Shown here: one piece after another, positions 51,693-63,636 of the stretch
Layout: each line of letters begins with the position of its first letter
Numbering within the stretch: position 1 is the first letter of the stretch
Assembly: GCA_020747065.1 (NCBI GenBank)
Contig: JAGMVK010000006.1
Span: forward strand, 930,001 to 994,000
Direction: 5' to 3'
From: Cadophora sp. MPI-SDFR-AT-0126
Taxonomy: Eukaryota > Ascomycota > Leotiomycetes > Helotiales > Ploettnerulaceae
Length of the DNA: 64,000 bases
Made by a program: the position numbers and the translations under genes
The notes under the pieces: generated by a model
Database searches by the model: none
What the model was told of the DNA's origin: nothing
What the model saw: only the letters and a program-made list of their open reading frames with translations

Positions 51693-53868
51693 ATCCTCGT
51701 AGAAGTCCGAGGAGTTTTTGTTGTTGTTTGGCTTTAGCAATGATTAGCTACCGCGACTGTTGATACTGGAGTTTGACTCGAGGCAACTCACTGGTATTCT
51801 GAAGGAGTATTAGGGAGGTCTGTATCGATCAGATCCTGCACTGATCTGACGAGGTCGGCTCGACTCTTCCTCGACGAGAGGAAGGCCCTCTAAACCCGTC
51901 CTATGCGGCAGCTGAGAAGTCGGGGACGGAAAGGGGGTATTGTACGACAAGTCGAACAAAAAGCGCTCAAGTTGCTGCTTAGTTGACTGCAGCAGAGGGA
52001 GGAGGTAGCGTGTTGATGATGTGTCGGTTTGGTCGTAGAGAGTAATCTTGATCAGATACTAGAGTTGCGGCCTGTGAAGCCGTGTTGTAGAAGAGGCCTT
52101 TGATGACCAAAGGCAGTCTAGAGAGGGATTTTTGCTGGATCGACGAATCTGTGAGGGAATTCTAGTTAGATACGGGGGTTCTTGAAATGGCTCAGGTTGG
52201 CCTTTTGAGGGCGATGAAGAGAAGAGCAAAAAGGTAAGTAATTGCCAAGCTGGGGCGAAGTGGCCGTAAACAAGTGAACCACCACCACCGAAACTGCACC
52301 GCTTCTTCAAGTCATGAGCTATGAATAGTACTTACCAGATCCGTAGAGTGTATGCTGTCTACTGGAATAGACAGGCAATGGTAGGAACAAGCTGTAAGCT
52401 GAGTTTTGATGGTGTGAAGGTGTGGAATAGGGGTGTTCTTCGACGGAATCGAAGAGGATGTGTGGTGGTGTTGCGGAGAACGTAGCGGAGAGAGAGGGAG
52501 GGCTGAATTTTTTTAGCGATGAGCACACTAGTGGGGGGGAGGCTTTAGCCGCCGCGATGCCAATCCCTGCTCTTCCCGAGCTGTGTCCTGCCCATTCACG
52601 AAAAATCACTCACTCACTCACAGACAGTGGGCACTGAGGTTGGGCCCAGGAAGCACGAGGGCAATGCCTCGCAATGCAATTGCGGTGAGTGATTATTATT
52701 ATTATGATGAAATGACATGTGCTCTTGAAGGCTTGCAACATAGATAATTACACGAGCGGCAATTGTTTGGTTCCTTGCAGTCTGCAAGATTCAACACTTA
52801 AAATAGTTATTGAGTATCAACAATAAGCAGTATTCGTCGCAGCTCTTCGTTCTCGTGTACCTGAATCTCGATGAACATGACGCAATGGCTTTGGTTGGTG
52901 TTGACCAGGGGTATGTCTGTATGTTCAGCCCAAGACAGGCGAGCATGAGGTCCAGAACATGAAACATAAAGATGTCTTACCCAACACACATGTTCCTTTC
53001 GTATTGGGGACTTCGACTTCAAGATTATTGCAGGTATTGAGCTGAATTACTCCAATGGTCTTAACCCGTGTAAGCCCAAAATCACCTGTGCATGCATAAC
53101 GCATGCATAAGATATGCATATTGTAAACACAGCCCCTTTCCACGCACTGCACTCCCTCGTTCTTGTCTCAATCTTCAGCCCCTCTCTCCATCAACACACA
53201 GATCCAAGCCAACGCCATCACTTTCCATTGTCCTCGCTTCCATACAATGTCCTCACATCTTTAGTCCGCCATCCCACAACTCCAGGAAGACAGCTCTGAA
53301 ATAAGACGGAGATAGATGCGCGATTTCCCAGCATACGCACGACCCTACCCAACAGGAGATGATGCCTGAGGGCGAGTCTGGTTTCTGGATTGATTCGCAC
53401 CCTTTTGCTCTTGCGCTAGCCCGGAGGCATGACTTGTGATCTGCCAGCTATTGAGAGATGCTGGAGACGTGGTAATCTGTTCGTAGCGCGTGTGTAATCT
53501 TTCCAATGGGTTTGTTGTTTGGTGTGGTTGGGGAAGAGAGATCTAGGGACTCGATGAGATAGGCTCGGTTCAGTGCATCGACATTACGCAGCGTCGATCC
53601 AGTGGCACCTGGCCTAATCCCTCAAGCCTCGAGAAAATTGACGCATCAATGAGGTGTTTGTGTAAATGGAAAAGACTCAAACGCTTTGCTAAGAAACAAG
53701 AGAGGCAATTCTTACAAGGCAAGATCCTCGACCACCTCACTTGCTAGAAGCGACCCGTGCATCAGAAAACCACTCACTTGAGTCTATTCCGCTGATCCAA
53801 TCAACCCAGCTGGGAGTGGAATACAATATCATACAAATATATACATACATGTACATGGGTATTATAAA
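51693..53868. other. 2.2-kb intergenic region, ODC leader/promoter and CYM1 3' side
   Basis: No gene recognised. The part next to the ODC start (51693-52600) is likely its 5' leader and promoter. An AT-AT-AT trinucleotide run lies near 52690-52705. A 10-bp direct repeat, GCATGCATAA, occurs at 53090-53099 and 53101-53110. Short open stretches without ATG were ignored. Confidence 0.5.
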
Positions 53869-56800
53869 TCATGACCCCAAAGCAGCCTCTTTGACATCCT
53901 CCTCATCCATAATCTCAGGCTCCTGAGAAGAAATACCCATATCACGGGTCTCCCAAGTCCCATCGACCCATGGCTTCTTCTCACCGAGGAAAGCCATACG
54001 GCCTTCTCCTTTCTCTAGCGCATCGACAACATACTTTTGCGCGACTTCTCGCACCTGCTCTTTAGTGACGTCCAAAAGTCGCTCACGTCGCCGTTGGAGC
54101 ATCTCATCGGAGACTCCTGATAGGAAGCGGGTCATGCCTTCGTCACTGACTGCTTGGGGGGCGTCAATGCTCTGGAACACAGAGAGCTTGGCTTCCTCGA
54201 GATCACGGTCTGACCACTGCTTCTCGACGGCCCATTGTCCTGCGTTGCGCATGATGGACATCGTGTTCTGCGGGTTGGGATCTCGATAGGAGTAGAAACC
54301 AAAGACACCGTCTAGACCGCGAGAGTAAGCTCCACCACCATACGCACCACCCTTCTCGCGGATCTCATGATGCAAATGCTTGTGAGTGAGCAATTGCGAA
54401 AGAATCTGGAGAGGTGCACCAGCAGGTGATACGTAAGAGACGGTAGGCAGTGCAAGTGCTCCATAGTACACTTGATAGGGTAGTGGGAAGAATGTCTTGC
54501 TGTTTCTTGGGAAGTCCGGCTGGGGACTCTTAAAGGTCGGTCCCTTGGTCTTTGGGAGCGAAGATAGGAAGTTTCCAAGGGCCGCCTCGTTAGTTGAGAC
54601 ACTTTCTGATCCGCACGTTATGGCAGTGCGGAAAGTGCCTGATCCCGAAAACGCTAGTTTCTGAATGGCCTTCAGCTTTTCAATGACATCTGCAAGCCCT
54701 TCTGATTCGGGCCTTGAAGCCAACGAAGTGACAAGCTTGACCTGCGACAATCCACTGACTTGCTCCTTAGCTCGAAAGTAGTTGGTAAGGCCCGCTTCTG
54801 CATAGCTTCGGGCATATACGTGTCCCGAAGATGCAATATTGTTGACAGCACCGTCAGCACCTCCTTGCAAAAGCTGTCTGATGCGGCTTTGAGCTTCAGC
54901 ACTGTCAAAATCGGTTTCCAGGACAAGCTTCTGAAGCAGATTTAACATGTCCGACACATTCCTGTCTAGTGCGGTTCCTGCAAAACTCATCCCTTCGGAA
55001 GAAGACCTGAAGTCTAGTGGAGACGAAGAGGCAGAGTAGGAAGCAGAGATTCCACCAGTCTTCAACTTTATGAGATCTTCCAGCTGCTCCATTGTTGTGT
55101 CCTTAGTTCCAAGTCGCATAATAGAATCCGTGAAAAGTGGGATCAAAGATCTGAGTTCCTCCGGGAGATTCTCGAATCTGTTGACTGCTCGGAAATAAGT
55201 GAGGCCATTTGTCGGCGCTTCTCGCCATTGAACCTTGACATCTCCAATCTTAGAATCACGAACTTCTACAGTTTCCTTTTGCCGCGGAATGTCCTTGACG
55301 TATACAGTGGGTAGGCAGCTCAGATCTTCAGTATTAGATTTTCCTTGCTCAACAAGCAATTCCACTTCTCGCTTTTCAAGCTGCGCACGAGCTTCAGCTT
55401 CACTTCCAGCCTCTGCTGTAACTTCGGCGATCTTGCCTGCGAGGCGGGCGGCTTCCTCTGCAGCAAGCTCTTCGCCATAGGTAGCTGACGGGATCATTGT
55501 GAATGTCAAAGTGTTGTCATTCAGCAAATACTTTTCCATCAGACCCTCGAGATACCCTCCCTTGGCGAGTTCTATTTCGAATGCGGAAACAGTGTCGTTC
55601 CAGGCAAGTGACTCGAAGGGATCAACTCCCTCAAACCATTGAGGTTTGATTCTTTGCATCAATCCCATACCAAATTTGGCAGTCTTGTGTTTCAAACTGA
55701 TTTCCAATTGATGAAGGTATCCATCAATTTTAGATTTTTCGAATCCAGTTGCGTGGACTTCTTCGAAAGTTTTTCGAATGGCTTCCTTGACTTTCGGCAC
55801 GTCTGCTTCTTTCACCCCAGTGAGTCCAATGGAAAATATGCCAACTCTTCCAGAACTATCAAACCCACTGTTGGGACTCCAATCCGTTCCAAGACCAGCT
55901 TCAATCAAGTTTCGGTACAAAGGCGACCCATAGCCATCCATCAGGAGGGCAGACATGATACCCAGTGAGAACTGTTCCAAGATATTGGTCGCATCTCCCA
56001 TCAGCCAAGACGTAGATGTCTTATACTGCATATCTTTGTCCACCATGGGATCCACAGGTCCAACAACCGTGACATTCTGAGGGCCGCCACTTAAGTCAAT
56101 CGGCCTTCGGATCTCAAAGTCTCCTTGGATACGCTCGAATGCACTCAACTGGGCATTAACTTCCACCAAGTGATCTGCAAGAGGCATGTCACCATAAGTG
56201 AAGACCTTGGCGTTGCTTGGATGGTAATGCTCGGCATGGAACTTCTTCAGTTGCTCGTACGTCAAATCCGTGATCTTCTGCGGGTCTCCTCCAGAATTGT
56301 TGATAGCTGGGAAGATGTGGTCCTGGAATCTGATGTAGTACAGATATCCTGCATCTGACATTTGCCCCTTCATTTCATTATACACAACACCCTTGAACAC
56401 TAACTTGCTCTCCTCTGGCTTCGAGCCACCCTCAGTTTGAACAGCTTGGGGATTCTCGGGCCCTATCCTCCATCCCTCTTGTGTGAAGTCGCTCTGCTTC
56501 AATAATGGATGCAGCGTCGCGTCGAGGTAGACGGACATCAGGTTCTTGAAGTCTTGCTCATTCGTAGTTGCGAAAGGGTAAAATGTATGATCTGATGCAG
56601 TGAACGCATTCATGAAGTTCGAAAGTGTTCGCGGGAGCATTTTAAAGAAGGGATCCCGTATGGGATATCTGGCGGGCGTCAGCATAGCTCACTGACTGAG
56701 GAAGACCACAGCTACTTTTCACTTCCACATAATGTTGTATGCTCGAGAATATGCGGCACTCCCGTATCATCCGGCGGATTCGTCTTGAAGCCGATGGAGA

Positions 56801-57005
56801 AGACATTGTTCTTATCTTCTCTGGCAACATGTAGATAGTCTGCGCCGGTCTTGTCGTGCTGCAGATGCAGGGCCGTCAACTCGAGTTCGGGAACATGTTT
56901 CGATCGGACGAGAGTGAAGCCATGCAGCTTCTCTCCAGGCTTGGGATATTGAGCAAGCTCTGTAACAGCCTTTCTCACGGCACCCTTGGTCGCATTCCGT
57001 AACAT
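53869..57005 (-). CDS. CYM1: mitochondrial presequence protease
   Basis: Two exons, 57005-56716 and 56668-53869, with a 47-nt intron; 1029 aa. The M16C zinc motif HxxEH is HILEH (H85, E88, H89) within [18 protein letters not shown]. The following [26 protein letters not shown] is typical of Cym1/PreP. Both halves of the clamshell are present, with a late [11 protein letters not shown] and FYSYRDPNP. The protease degrades cleaved presequences and other short peptides in the mitochondrial matrix. The N-terminus is basic and fits an import signal. Confidence 0.95.
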
Positions 57006-57737
57006 CCTGGAATGTCGAAAGTTGAATGGCGGGCTTCAAAAGCGAACCCGTTTGCGCAAGACCAGAATGTAGATGCAAAAGTCGCCTCCATCTGAATCCT
57101 TGCGCCAGTGATTTTCACAACTCGCTAGAAGCCGTCAGAACCACTGTAATAGCACCAGCGGACATGCATAAATCGTGAATGTCAAGAGGGGCTTTCTCAG
57201 CCAATCAACAAGGATCTGACCATAGTACAGCCAGTCGTGCTTCAGCTCACCCGGAGAGGTGGGAAAAGTAATTCGATATGCTATGGTATGGACTTACTGT
57301 CATAATATTTGGTATGCCGTAGCTGGAATAAGAAATAGATTGTATTGTGTTGTATGATTATTTCGTCTTGCCCATTATCACTGCGGCACATTCATTGCCT
57401 CGTCATTTGGCACAATTTAACTTGCCGGGTCTTTGCGTCTTTTGGCTCATCAACCTTCCACTCTCCCCTTTGAAACTGGCCACCCAACCAGGCCGCTAGT
57501 CTCTATTCGATTTACGCTCTTTCTGCTACACCTCTCCTCCACCAGACGAGACTGTCACGCAGTACCGGCACCATAGGAGTACGAGTCGATGGGAGTACAA
57601 AGCAACATTAACACGAGCTTATCCTTGCGCCGAAGTCTAATTATCGTGGACCAGCTGCTGTGCTCGCGCCAGCCAGCTTTGCTCCGACAGGAAAGGAACT
57701 CTCACGACCGCCCCGTCGTGATTACGCCCGAATAACC
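57006..57737. promoter_or_regulatory. divergent promoter CYM1 / taxilin
   Basis: 732 bp between divergent start codons. It contains GGCCGCTAG at 57491-57499, shared with two other divergent promoters in the window. No gene seen. Confidence 0.5.
57491..57499. promoter_or_regulatory. GGCCGCTAG core of the GC-rich element, copy 3
   Basis: Nine-base match to the core of the 14-bp elements at 40820 and 42969, located between CYM1 and the taxilin gene. Weak evidence alone; notable because all three lie between divergent genes. Confidence 0.3.
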
Positions 57738-59640
57738 ATGTCGACTGCTGCGAGCTCCAGGACGGCCTCCATACCTGCGAATCATTCTCACGCCGAGTCT
57801 GCCTACACAAATGGACATCATCACCATCACCATGACGCGATGTCGGGAGCAGCGAAGAAGGGGGGAAAGAAGAAAGCTACAGATCCGAATGAAGCATCAA
57901 ATCTGATCGCCGCAAAGATTTCGCAGCTGGAGTCTGATGCCGCTGGAGACAAGGAACAGGAGGCAGAAATTGGTTGGTCTCACCCATGCTGGCTTACTCT
58001 CTGTTGGACGAGATAGAATAGGGCCTGGGTCGTCTGGAGTATATATTTTACAAGGTGGATGGTGCAGGCGAGCACTGCGCTCCTTCGTTGGTACATCTGT
58101 ACTCAAGGATGCGCTCGTGCCCTTGGAAATTCCACAGGATTTGCTGCGTCCTGAACCGGGCTTTGTTTTCTCTGTTCATTCCGAATTTTGGATCGCGTTA
58201 TTGCTCAATATCCAGGTACATCTCACTGACGTATCATCCAGAGCGAGAATTGAAAAAGTACAACCGGGAACTGAACAACCTTACCTCAAAAACGGATGAC
58301 CTGCAGAAAATTGATGTACTCCACAAGCGAGTGAGCGATTTGTTCACGTCTATGAAGAGGTTGGAACGGGACAATCAGAAGAACAAGAAGAGGGGCGACC
58401 AGTTGCAGAAGGAAAGGGACCATGCGAGAGCCGACCTGAGCAAGACCACTACCTTGAAGGAAAAACTAGAGAAGCTATGCAGGGAGTTGCAGAGAGAAAA
58501 CAACCGTCTCAAGGTCCGTCGCTGGATATGTCTTGTGGAGCGGAGACACTGACAAGGCCTAGGCTGAAAACAAGACAATGCAAGATGCAGAAAAAGAGAA
58601 TCACGCAGCCTGGGATGAGAAGTTCAAGCAAGTGTTATGGCAACTTCAGGAGTACCAAGAGGCAAAAGACTATCCCCAGGCGCAGGTTGTCAATATCGAA
58701 GTGGAAGAACTGTTCGTTGTACCTCCTATGACCCTTGGGCAAATGTTGATGTCTATTTCAGGTTCAAACAACGTTTCAAGTCATTGATCGATCAGTATGA
58801 GCTTCGTGAGCTGCACTTTCACTCTCTTTTACGGTCAAAAGAACTCGAGGTCCAGTACAACATGGCAAGATTTGACCGCGAAAGAAAATTGGCCGAGGCG
58901 GAAGTGGCGAGGTCTCGAACTCTGAATTCCCAAGTCCTGACGTTCTCGAAGACGGAAACTGAACTACGGAGTCAGCTCAATATATACGTGGAGAAATTTA
59001 AGCAGGTACGTCTGAACGCCGTGACCAGTGCTTTTCCTCGGCTATCTATCTTTCATATGTCGCATATATACACATAACGTGGACTAATACCACTCAGGTG
59101 GAGGACACGCTCAATAACAGCAATGATCTATTTTTAACTTTCCGTAAAGAGATGGAGGAGATGTCAAAGAAGACGAAACGTCTTGAGAAAGATAACATGA
59201 CCTTGACGAGGAAGCATGATTTAACCAATCAAAACATCCTTAAAATGGCTGAAGAAAGATCGAAGACGAATATGGAGATGGACTCGTTAAGGAAGAAGAA
59301 CGAGAAGCTGACAAGTATCATCAACCAGATGCAAAAGCAGGGAAGAGGGGTAGCTGGTGGGATGGCAGCCATGGCGGAAGGTAGTACGGAAGGAGAGTAT
59401 GTGGAAGGCGATTTGGAAAATACTGAAAGCGACTACGACTACGAGGATGAGGAAGGCGATGATGGTGACGGAGAAGAGGAAGAAGGAGATGAAGGTAGTG
59501 ATGGTGATTATAATGAAGATACCGAGGAGGAGGTTGTGCATCTCGAGGGACCGAAGACCTTTGGACCACTTCCGCCGCCGACTCTCACTGCTGCGACGAA
59601 TGGCGTGGTTGCAGCTGCTGCGAATGGCATTAAGCACTAA
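57738..59640 (+). CDS. taxilin family protein
   Basis: Five exons: 57738-57972, 58242-58513, 58563-58711, 58762-59005, 59098-59640; introns 269, 49, 50 and 92 nt, some with weak donors (GTTGGT, GTCCGT, GTTCGT); 480 aa. From residue 80 on it is a long coiled coil of the taxilin type: KLEKLCRELQRENNRLK, then KFKQVLWQLQEYQ, then LFKQRFKSLIDQYELRELHF. The C-terminus is a highly acidic run of Glu/Asp/Gly. Taxilins bind syntaxins and the nascent-polypeptide complex; fungal members are little studied. A natural run of six histidines occurs near residue 30 (57816-57833). The start ATG has context AACC. Confidence 0.88.
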
Positions 59641-60621
59641 GGCATCGATCGAGGGGACATGGGCCGTCATGTCATTTGGCTTGTATTACATATGCTTATG
59701 CGTTTGGAGCTGCCCCGGCGTTGCACTCCTGGTATGTGTATTCAACAGTGTCGCTCAATGCATTTGCTAGCAATCTTCTCTACATTAAGGTCTTCATCAC
59801 ATCTTCGCAATCATTTTCGTTCTTTTCGCGTGGTTGATATCGACATCTGTTGGTTGACGCCTTTTGAGCTCTGCAGTTGTCTTCCCATTCCTGTAAGCCA
59901 TTGTTTTTTTCCAATGTTAGCGATTTCCTGCTAACATTCATCGTTTGCAAATCTTTACTGTCTATGTCACCAGACTTAGTTTCTCGTGACGAGTTTTACT
60001 TAACAATTTTGTTTCTGCCCGACTCTTACTGCTTTGCTCAGTATCAAAGTTTCGGTCGCAAGGTCCTCAGGCATGTATTTAGCTCTATCGACTTGACTCC
60101 TCTTCTTCTTGGTAAGTCTGCATTCATGCCTCACGGTTGGAAATTTCACCTCAGTGGGAATTTATGGCCCCGAATCTCCTTTTGGAAACCCCAAGATCGT
60201 TTTCCAGGCCGCAAGAGACACAAGCAATGTGCCTGGGTACTTCCCAAAGGCTTTGCTAAAGAACCCATTCAATCCTTCTTCAGTACAAGAATCTTCCACC
60301 ACAATCACGATCGAAGGGCGTAGTCGATCGGATGGCCTTGTATGTATCCGACGGCCCCCAACTGCAGCCACTGCGCCGTAATGAGGCTTTCAACTTACTG
60401 CTGCACAAACTCATGATCACTTACGAGGGAGCGAATCTCACTCGCTCGTCTATTTCCAGATCAAATTTCCCAAGATTCTGCGACACCAGCCAAGGATAGC
60501 AGCCGCTCAGGGGCTTCTTTGCACCTATAGCTTATATTGTTGCCACTGTCTGTCCTTGAACAAAAATTATGGTAACCAACGTAGACGATCCAAAAGCGGA
60601 AATCCTAAAAAGATCGTCACG
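59641..60621. other. intergenic, no gene seen
   Basis: 981 bp between two + strand genes. T-rich. Open stretches near 60109-60381 have no ATG with family resemblance. Confidence 0.5.
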
Positions 60622-61458
60622 ATGAGTTACCAAGCTGGTTACGCTGGAGCTGGATCACATTATCACGATGCGCCAGAAAGGCTTCCTCACGACAATGGAC
60701 ACAATGCACCAGAGACGATTCCGTACATCCCGCCTAAAGCATATGGCTCATACGAGCAGAAGCCCCTGGATGCTGTGAATCCAAAGATTATGGAAGTCGG
60801 ACTTGGATCCCGTCGACGGCTCGGCGACATGAGGGCATCCAAGTTCTGGCTGATTCTGGCGTTTTGTTGCGCCCTTGTTATTGCAGCGACTGTTGGTGGA
60901 GCTGTTGGAGGATCGTTGGCTGCGAGAAAAGATCATGGAAGCTCCAGCGAAAGGTATGCTATGCTATGCTGAAATACTGGCCAAAGTCCAGATACTGACT
61001 TCCTCACCAGCGCAGCAACATCTTCATCGGTTACCGCTAAAGGGACATCAACCGCATCTGCGACAAGCTCATCAACCTCCACATCTACCTCTACATCCCC
61101 CCTAACCGTATCACCAACCGCATTCCCAGCCCCCTCAAAAGACTGCCAAAACGGGACAACCTACGACTCGCTATTTCTGACCGGCGAGAACGGCACACCG
61201 GCCCCTGGAGCAGGATTGAAATTCACTCGTCTGTGTGGCCAGAATGCAGATATAGATAACATTGGCTCGGCCTTCGTGTATTCTCTCGACGACTGCATAG
61301 AGATCTGTGCTGGGATCAACTTTTGGCCAGGTGATCGAAGGTGTACCAGTGTTGTATATCGTCCGGAGGGAAAGGGCAAACCCGTTAATTGTTGGGCAGC
61401 TAATGAGACGGTATTGTCGGGTGAGACTTCAGAGTTGCATGTGGGCTTGTTGCAGTGA
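60622..61458 (+). CDS. type II membrane protein with Cys-rich, apple/PAN-like ectodomain
   Basis: Two exons, 60622-60953 and 61011-61458; 57-nt intron; 259 aa. The N-terminal 70 residues are cytosol-like and rich in Tyr, Pro and His. A membrane span follows at about 77-99 (FWLILAFCCALVIAATVGGAV). After a Ser/Thr-rich stalk comes an ectodomain with about six cysteines. It contains DCQNGTTYDSL, FTRLCGQNADIDN, SLDDCIEICAGIN and CWAANETVL. The spacing resembles a PAN/apple fold, and such architectures (short tail, span, Ser/Thr stalk, PAN-like head) are common in Leotiomycetes and Sordariomycetes. Function unknown; surface adhesion or sensing is only a guess. The start is the first ATG after an in-frame TTG stretch. 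Confidence 0.72.
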
Positions 61459-62133
61459 AGATATGATGACTGCGAGGTGTTCAGGAGTCAATCGAATATG
61501 GGTTCACTATCATGGAGAAAATAGTCTATACCCTGTCCTTGGTAGATGTTGAATTAATTAGTGTATACTCATACTATTTTATATTAGATGTTGTCATGGT
61601 AATCTATGGCCGACTTGGAAATTTCATGAAAGCACTGAATGCTTGTTCGTACATCTGAGCTCTAGGCTTCTACTTTGTCAATGTAATTCATGATCTAAGA
61701 CTTAAGAAGATCATAGTGGAAATATTCACTTTGCTCAAGACCATGAGTTAGTTAACTCAAACCGCATCTCTTATTCTAGTCTGGATGTTACTGCAAGGAA
61801 TCATCAGCCTTACGGGGAGCGATCCCTGGCGCATTGCCGATGATGTCCCGAGGAACGGTAGAAAGTCCCGCTTCATGCCTAACTTCGTAAGGACCGCCGC
61901 CCACCTCATAAGCTTCCCCAACGCAACTCCGCTGGATTATGGACATTCAGCAGTTCTGACAACCTCATCTCTCGAACCCAGCACAGAATGTTGGGGGCTT
62001 CGATATACTGTACTGTACCTAGGCCATCGAACTCAACTCCAAAGCAGTGACCACGTTTCCGCGAATCGCATGCCTCGAATCTTTGACATTACGTAGCCTT
62101 GGCACCATTATCATCATCATCATCATCACAGCA
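61459..62133. other. intergenic, no gene seen
   Basis: 675 bp between two + strand genes. An ATC trinucleotide run (about 62109-62129) ends just before the next start codon. No gene seen. Confidence 0.5.
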
Positions 62134-63444
62134 ATGGCGCCTCTTCTCGAAGATCCTCGATATCGACAGACCTGGAACCAATTCTCTCAGAACGCCGAAT
62201 CTGCGACCGAAACTGCAGCCGCAGGTATTTGGACCTTCCAACACAGATACATAAATCCTTGCTTCTCTTCAATCGCGTCCAGCTTCGAACAATGTACAGC
62301 TCCCTGTTTCCCAGATCGCGAAGAACGTGCGCGGCGCATAAGAGAGCGAGGACGAACAAGAGGGAGGGCGGAATTGAGTTTTGATTTCTATGATGATTGG
62401 GATGAAGACGATGGTGGTGCAAGTGGAGGGCTCCTTGGAGGAGGCTGGGGGAACGACGAACTGGACAGACTGTTGGCAGGGAGTGGATCGCATAGCGGAC
62501 CCAGTACAGGAGTCAATCAAGCACCCAGGAGGAAGAGGGGAATGAGTTACGGTACGCGGGGTAGACGAAAAAGTCTTGAGCCGGACCCGACTGTCATACC
62601 GAGTACGAGTGCACTGGGGTTTCTGGGACGGTTACCATTTAAGTTGGGTGGGACTTTGAGATATAAGCCAAGTGCAGCAGACTTGCAAGATCATCCAGGA
62701 GCACAAAGATCTGACTTCCATGATGAAGAGGGAGAGCCACTCATACCGGATGATCAGAGTGATGATGGTGGGATCAGAAGGAAAGGTCATAATAGGAATC
62801 GGAGTTCTACTGCAAGTTCGGGAGAGACAACGGATTCGATGCGATCGCGTGGAGATCTTTTCCCTAGTGATGGAGAAGATGATGCGGTACCTTTGAGTGA
62901 TGAATTTGCTATGGTTTTGGAGAGGAGAATGACCAACACGACTACCGACGACAGGAGTAGTGGGAAAACAAAGGCCGGGAAAGGCAAGAGGCCATCTGGA
63001 TCTAGGACTGTGTCGAGGACACTTTCTCGGACTACTCAGTCATCACAATCAAGACCTTCGATTCATCGCGCCAGCTCTGCATCATTACCGCAAACACCGG
63101 ATGCACAGAGTCCAGGCATGGTGGAGACCTCGTCATTGACGGACTTGCAACAGGAAGAAGAGAGGATACGACACGAGGAAGAAATGGAAGTCGAAAGGAA
63201 ACGACAAGCTGCTGTGAAGCTAGCCATTGAGCGTGGACTACACGCTGAAGAACCTGAGTCTATATCAGAGACCAAGATGGAACCTACCCAGGTAGCGAAT
63301 ATTCCTACATCAGATGAGGTTCCTGTCGAGAATGCGGCAACTCCAAGTACAGACGCTCTACCGGAAGACCCTCGTTCTGGGTTAGGAAATGTTGGTGATA
63401 CTCGGGAAGACTTCATACCTGCCAGGTTACCACACTTCAGCTGA
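62134..63444 (+). CDS. hypothetical acidic, low-complexity protein
   Basis: Intronless, 436 aa from the ATG of MAPLLEDPRYRQTW. The first 130 residues are well formed: ESATETAAAGIWTFQHRYINPC, then CFPDREERARRIRERGRTRG, then FDFYDDWDEDD... GWGNDELDRLLAG. The rest is low-complexity, with Ser, Arg, Thr and Glu. One short predicted helix near the end (QQEEERIRHEEEMEVERKRQ) is coiled-coil-like. I do not recognise a named family; the N-terminal block looks conserved in filamentous ascomycetes. Function unknown. Confidence 0.7.
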   Translation: MAPLLEDPRYRQTWNQFSQNAESATETAAAGIWTFQHRYINPCFSSIASSFEQCTAPCFPDREERARRIRERGRTRGRAELSFDFYDDWDEDDGGASGGLLGGGWGNDELDRLLAGSGSHSGPSTGVNQAPRRKRGMSYGTRGRRKSLEPDPTVIPSTSALGFLGRLPFKLGGTLRYKPSAADLQDHPGAQRSDFHDEEGEPLIPDDQSDDGGIRRKGHNRNRSSTASSGETTDSMRSRGDLFPSDGEDDAVPLSDEFAMVLERRMTNTTTDDRSSGKTKAGKGKRPSGSRTVSRTLSRTTQSSQSRPSIHRASSASLPQTPDAQSPGMVETSSLTDLQQEEERIRHEEEMEVERKRQAAVKLAIERGLHAEEPESISETKMEPTQVANIPTSDEVPVENAATPSTDALPEDPRSGLGNVGDTREDFIPARLPHFS

Positions 63445-63636
63445 GTTGGAGATACTTTGGCTTTACACTCGGGAATTGGTTATTAGGGAGGTGATAATTG
63501 GCGTTATATAAGCATGCGAAGTGCTCGCTGCTGCTGAACTGGTGTTTGGGAATTGGTGCATAATCTGCAATACAATGGAGGCATTGAGAGCATCTCAGTC
63601 GAGATGAAAGTGTATTACTAAGATGTGAACTACCGT

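Noticed and set aside
51693..51740. Upstream extension of the ODC frame beyond the ATG at 51692
   Set aside because: It has no ATG, only a TTG, and is followed upstream by leader-like sequence; the ATG at 51692 gives a normal ODC length.
57816..57833. Six consecutive histidines in the taxilin gene, as a possible cloning-tag artefact
   Set aside because: It lies in an Asn/Gly/His-rich natural context, with no tag linker or vector sequence, in an otherwise normal intron-containing gene.
60109..60381. 90-codon plus-strand frame before the type II membrane protein gene
   Set aside because: No ATG start in good context and no recognisable domain; T-rich intergenic sequence around it.
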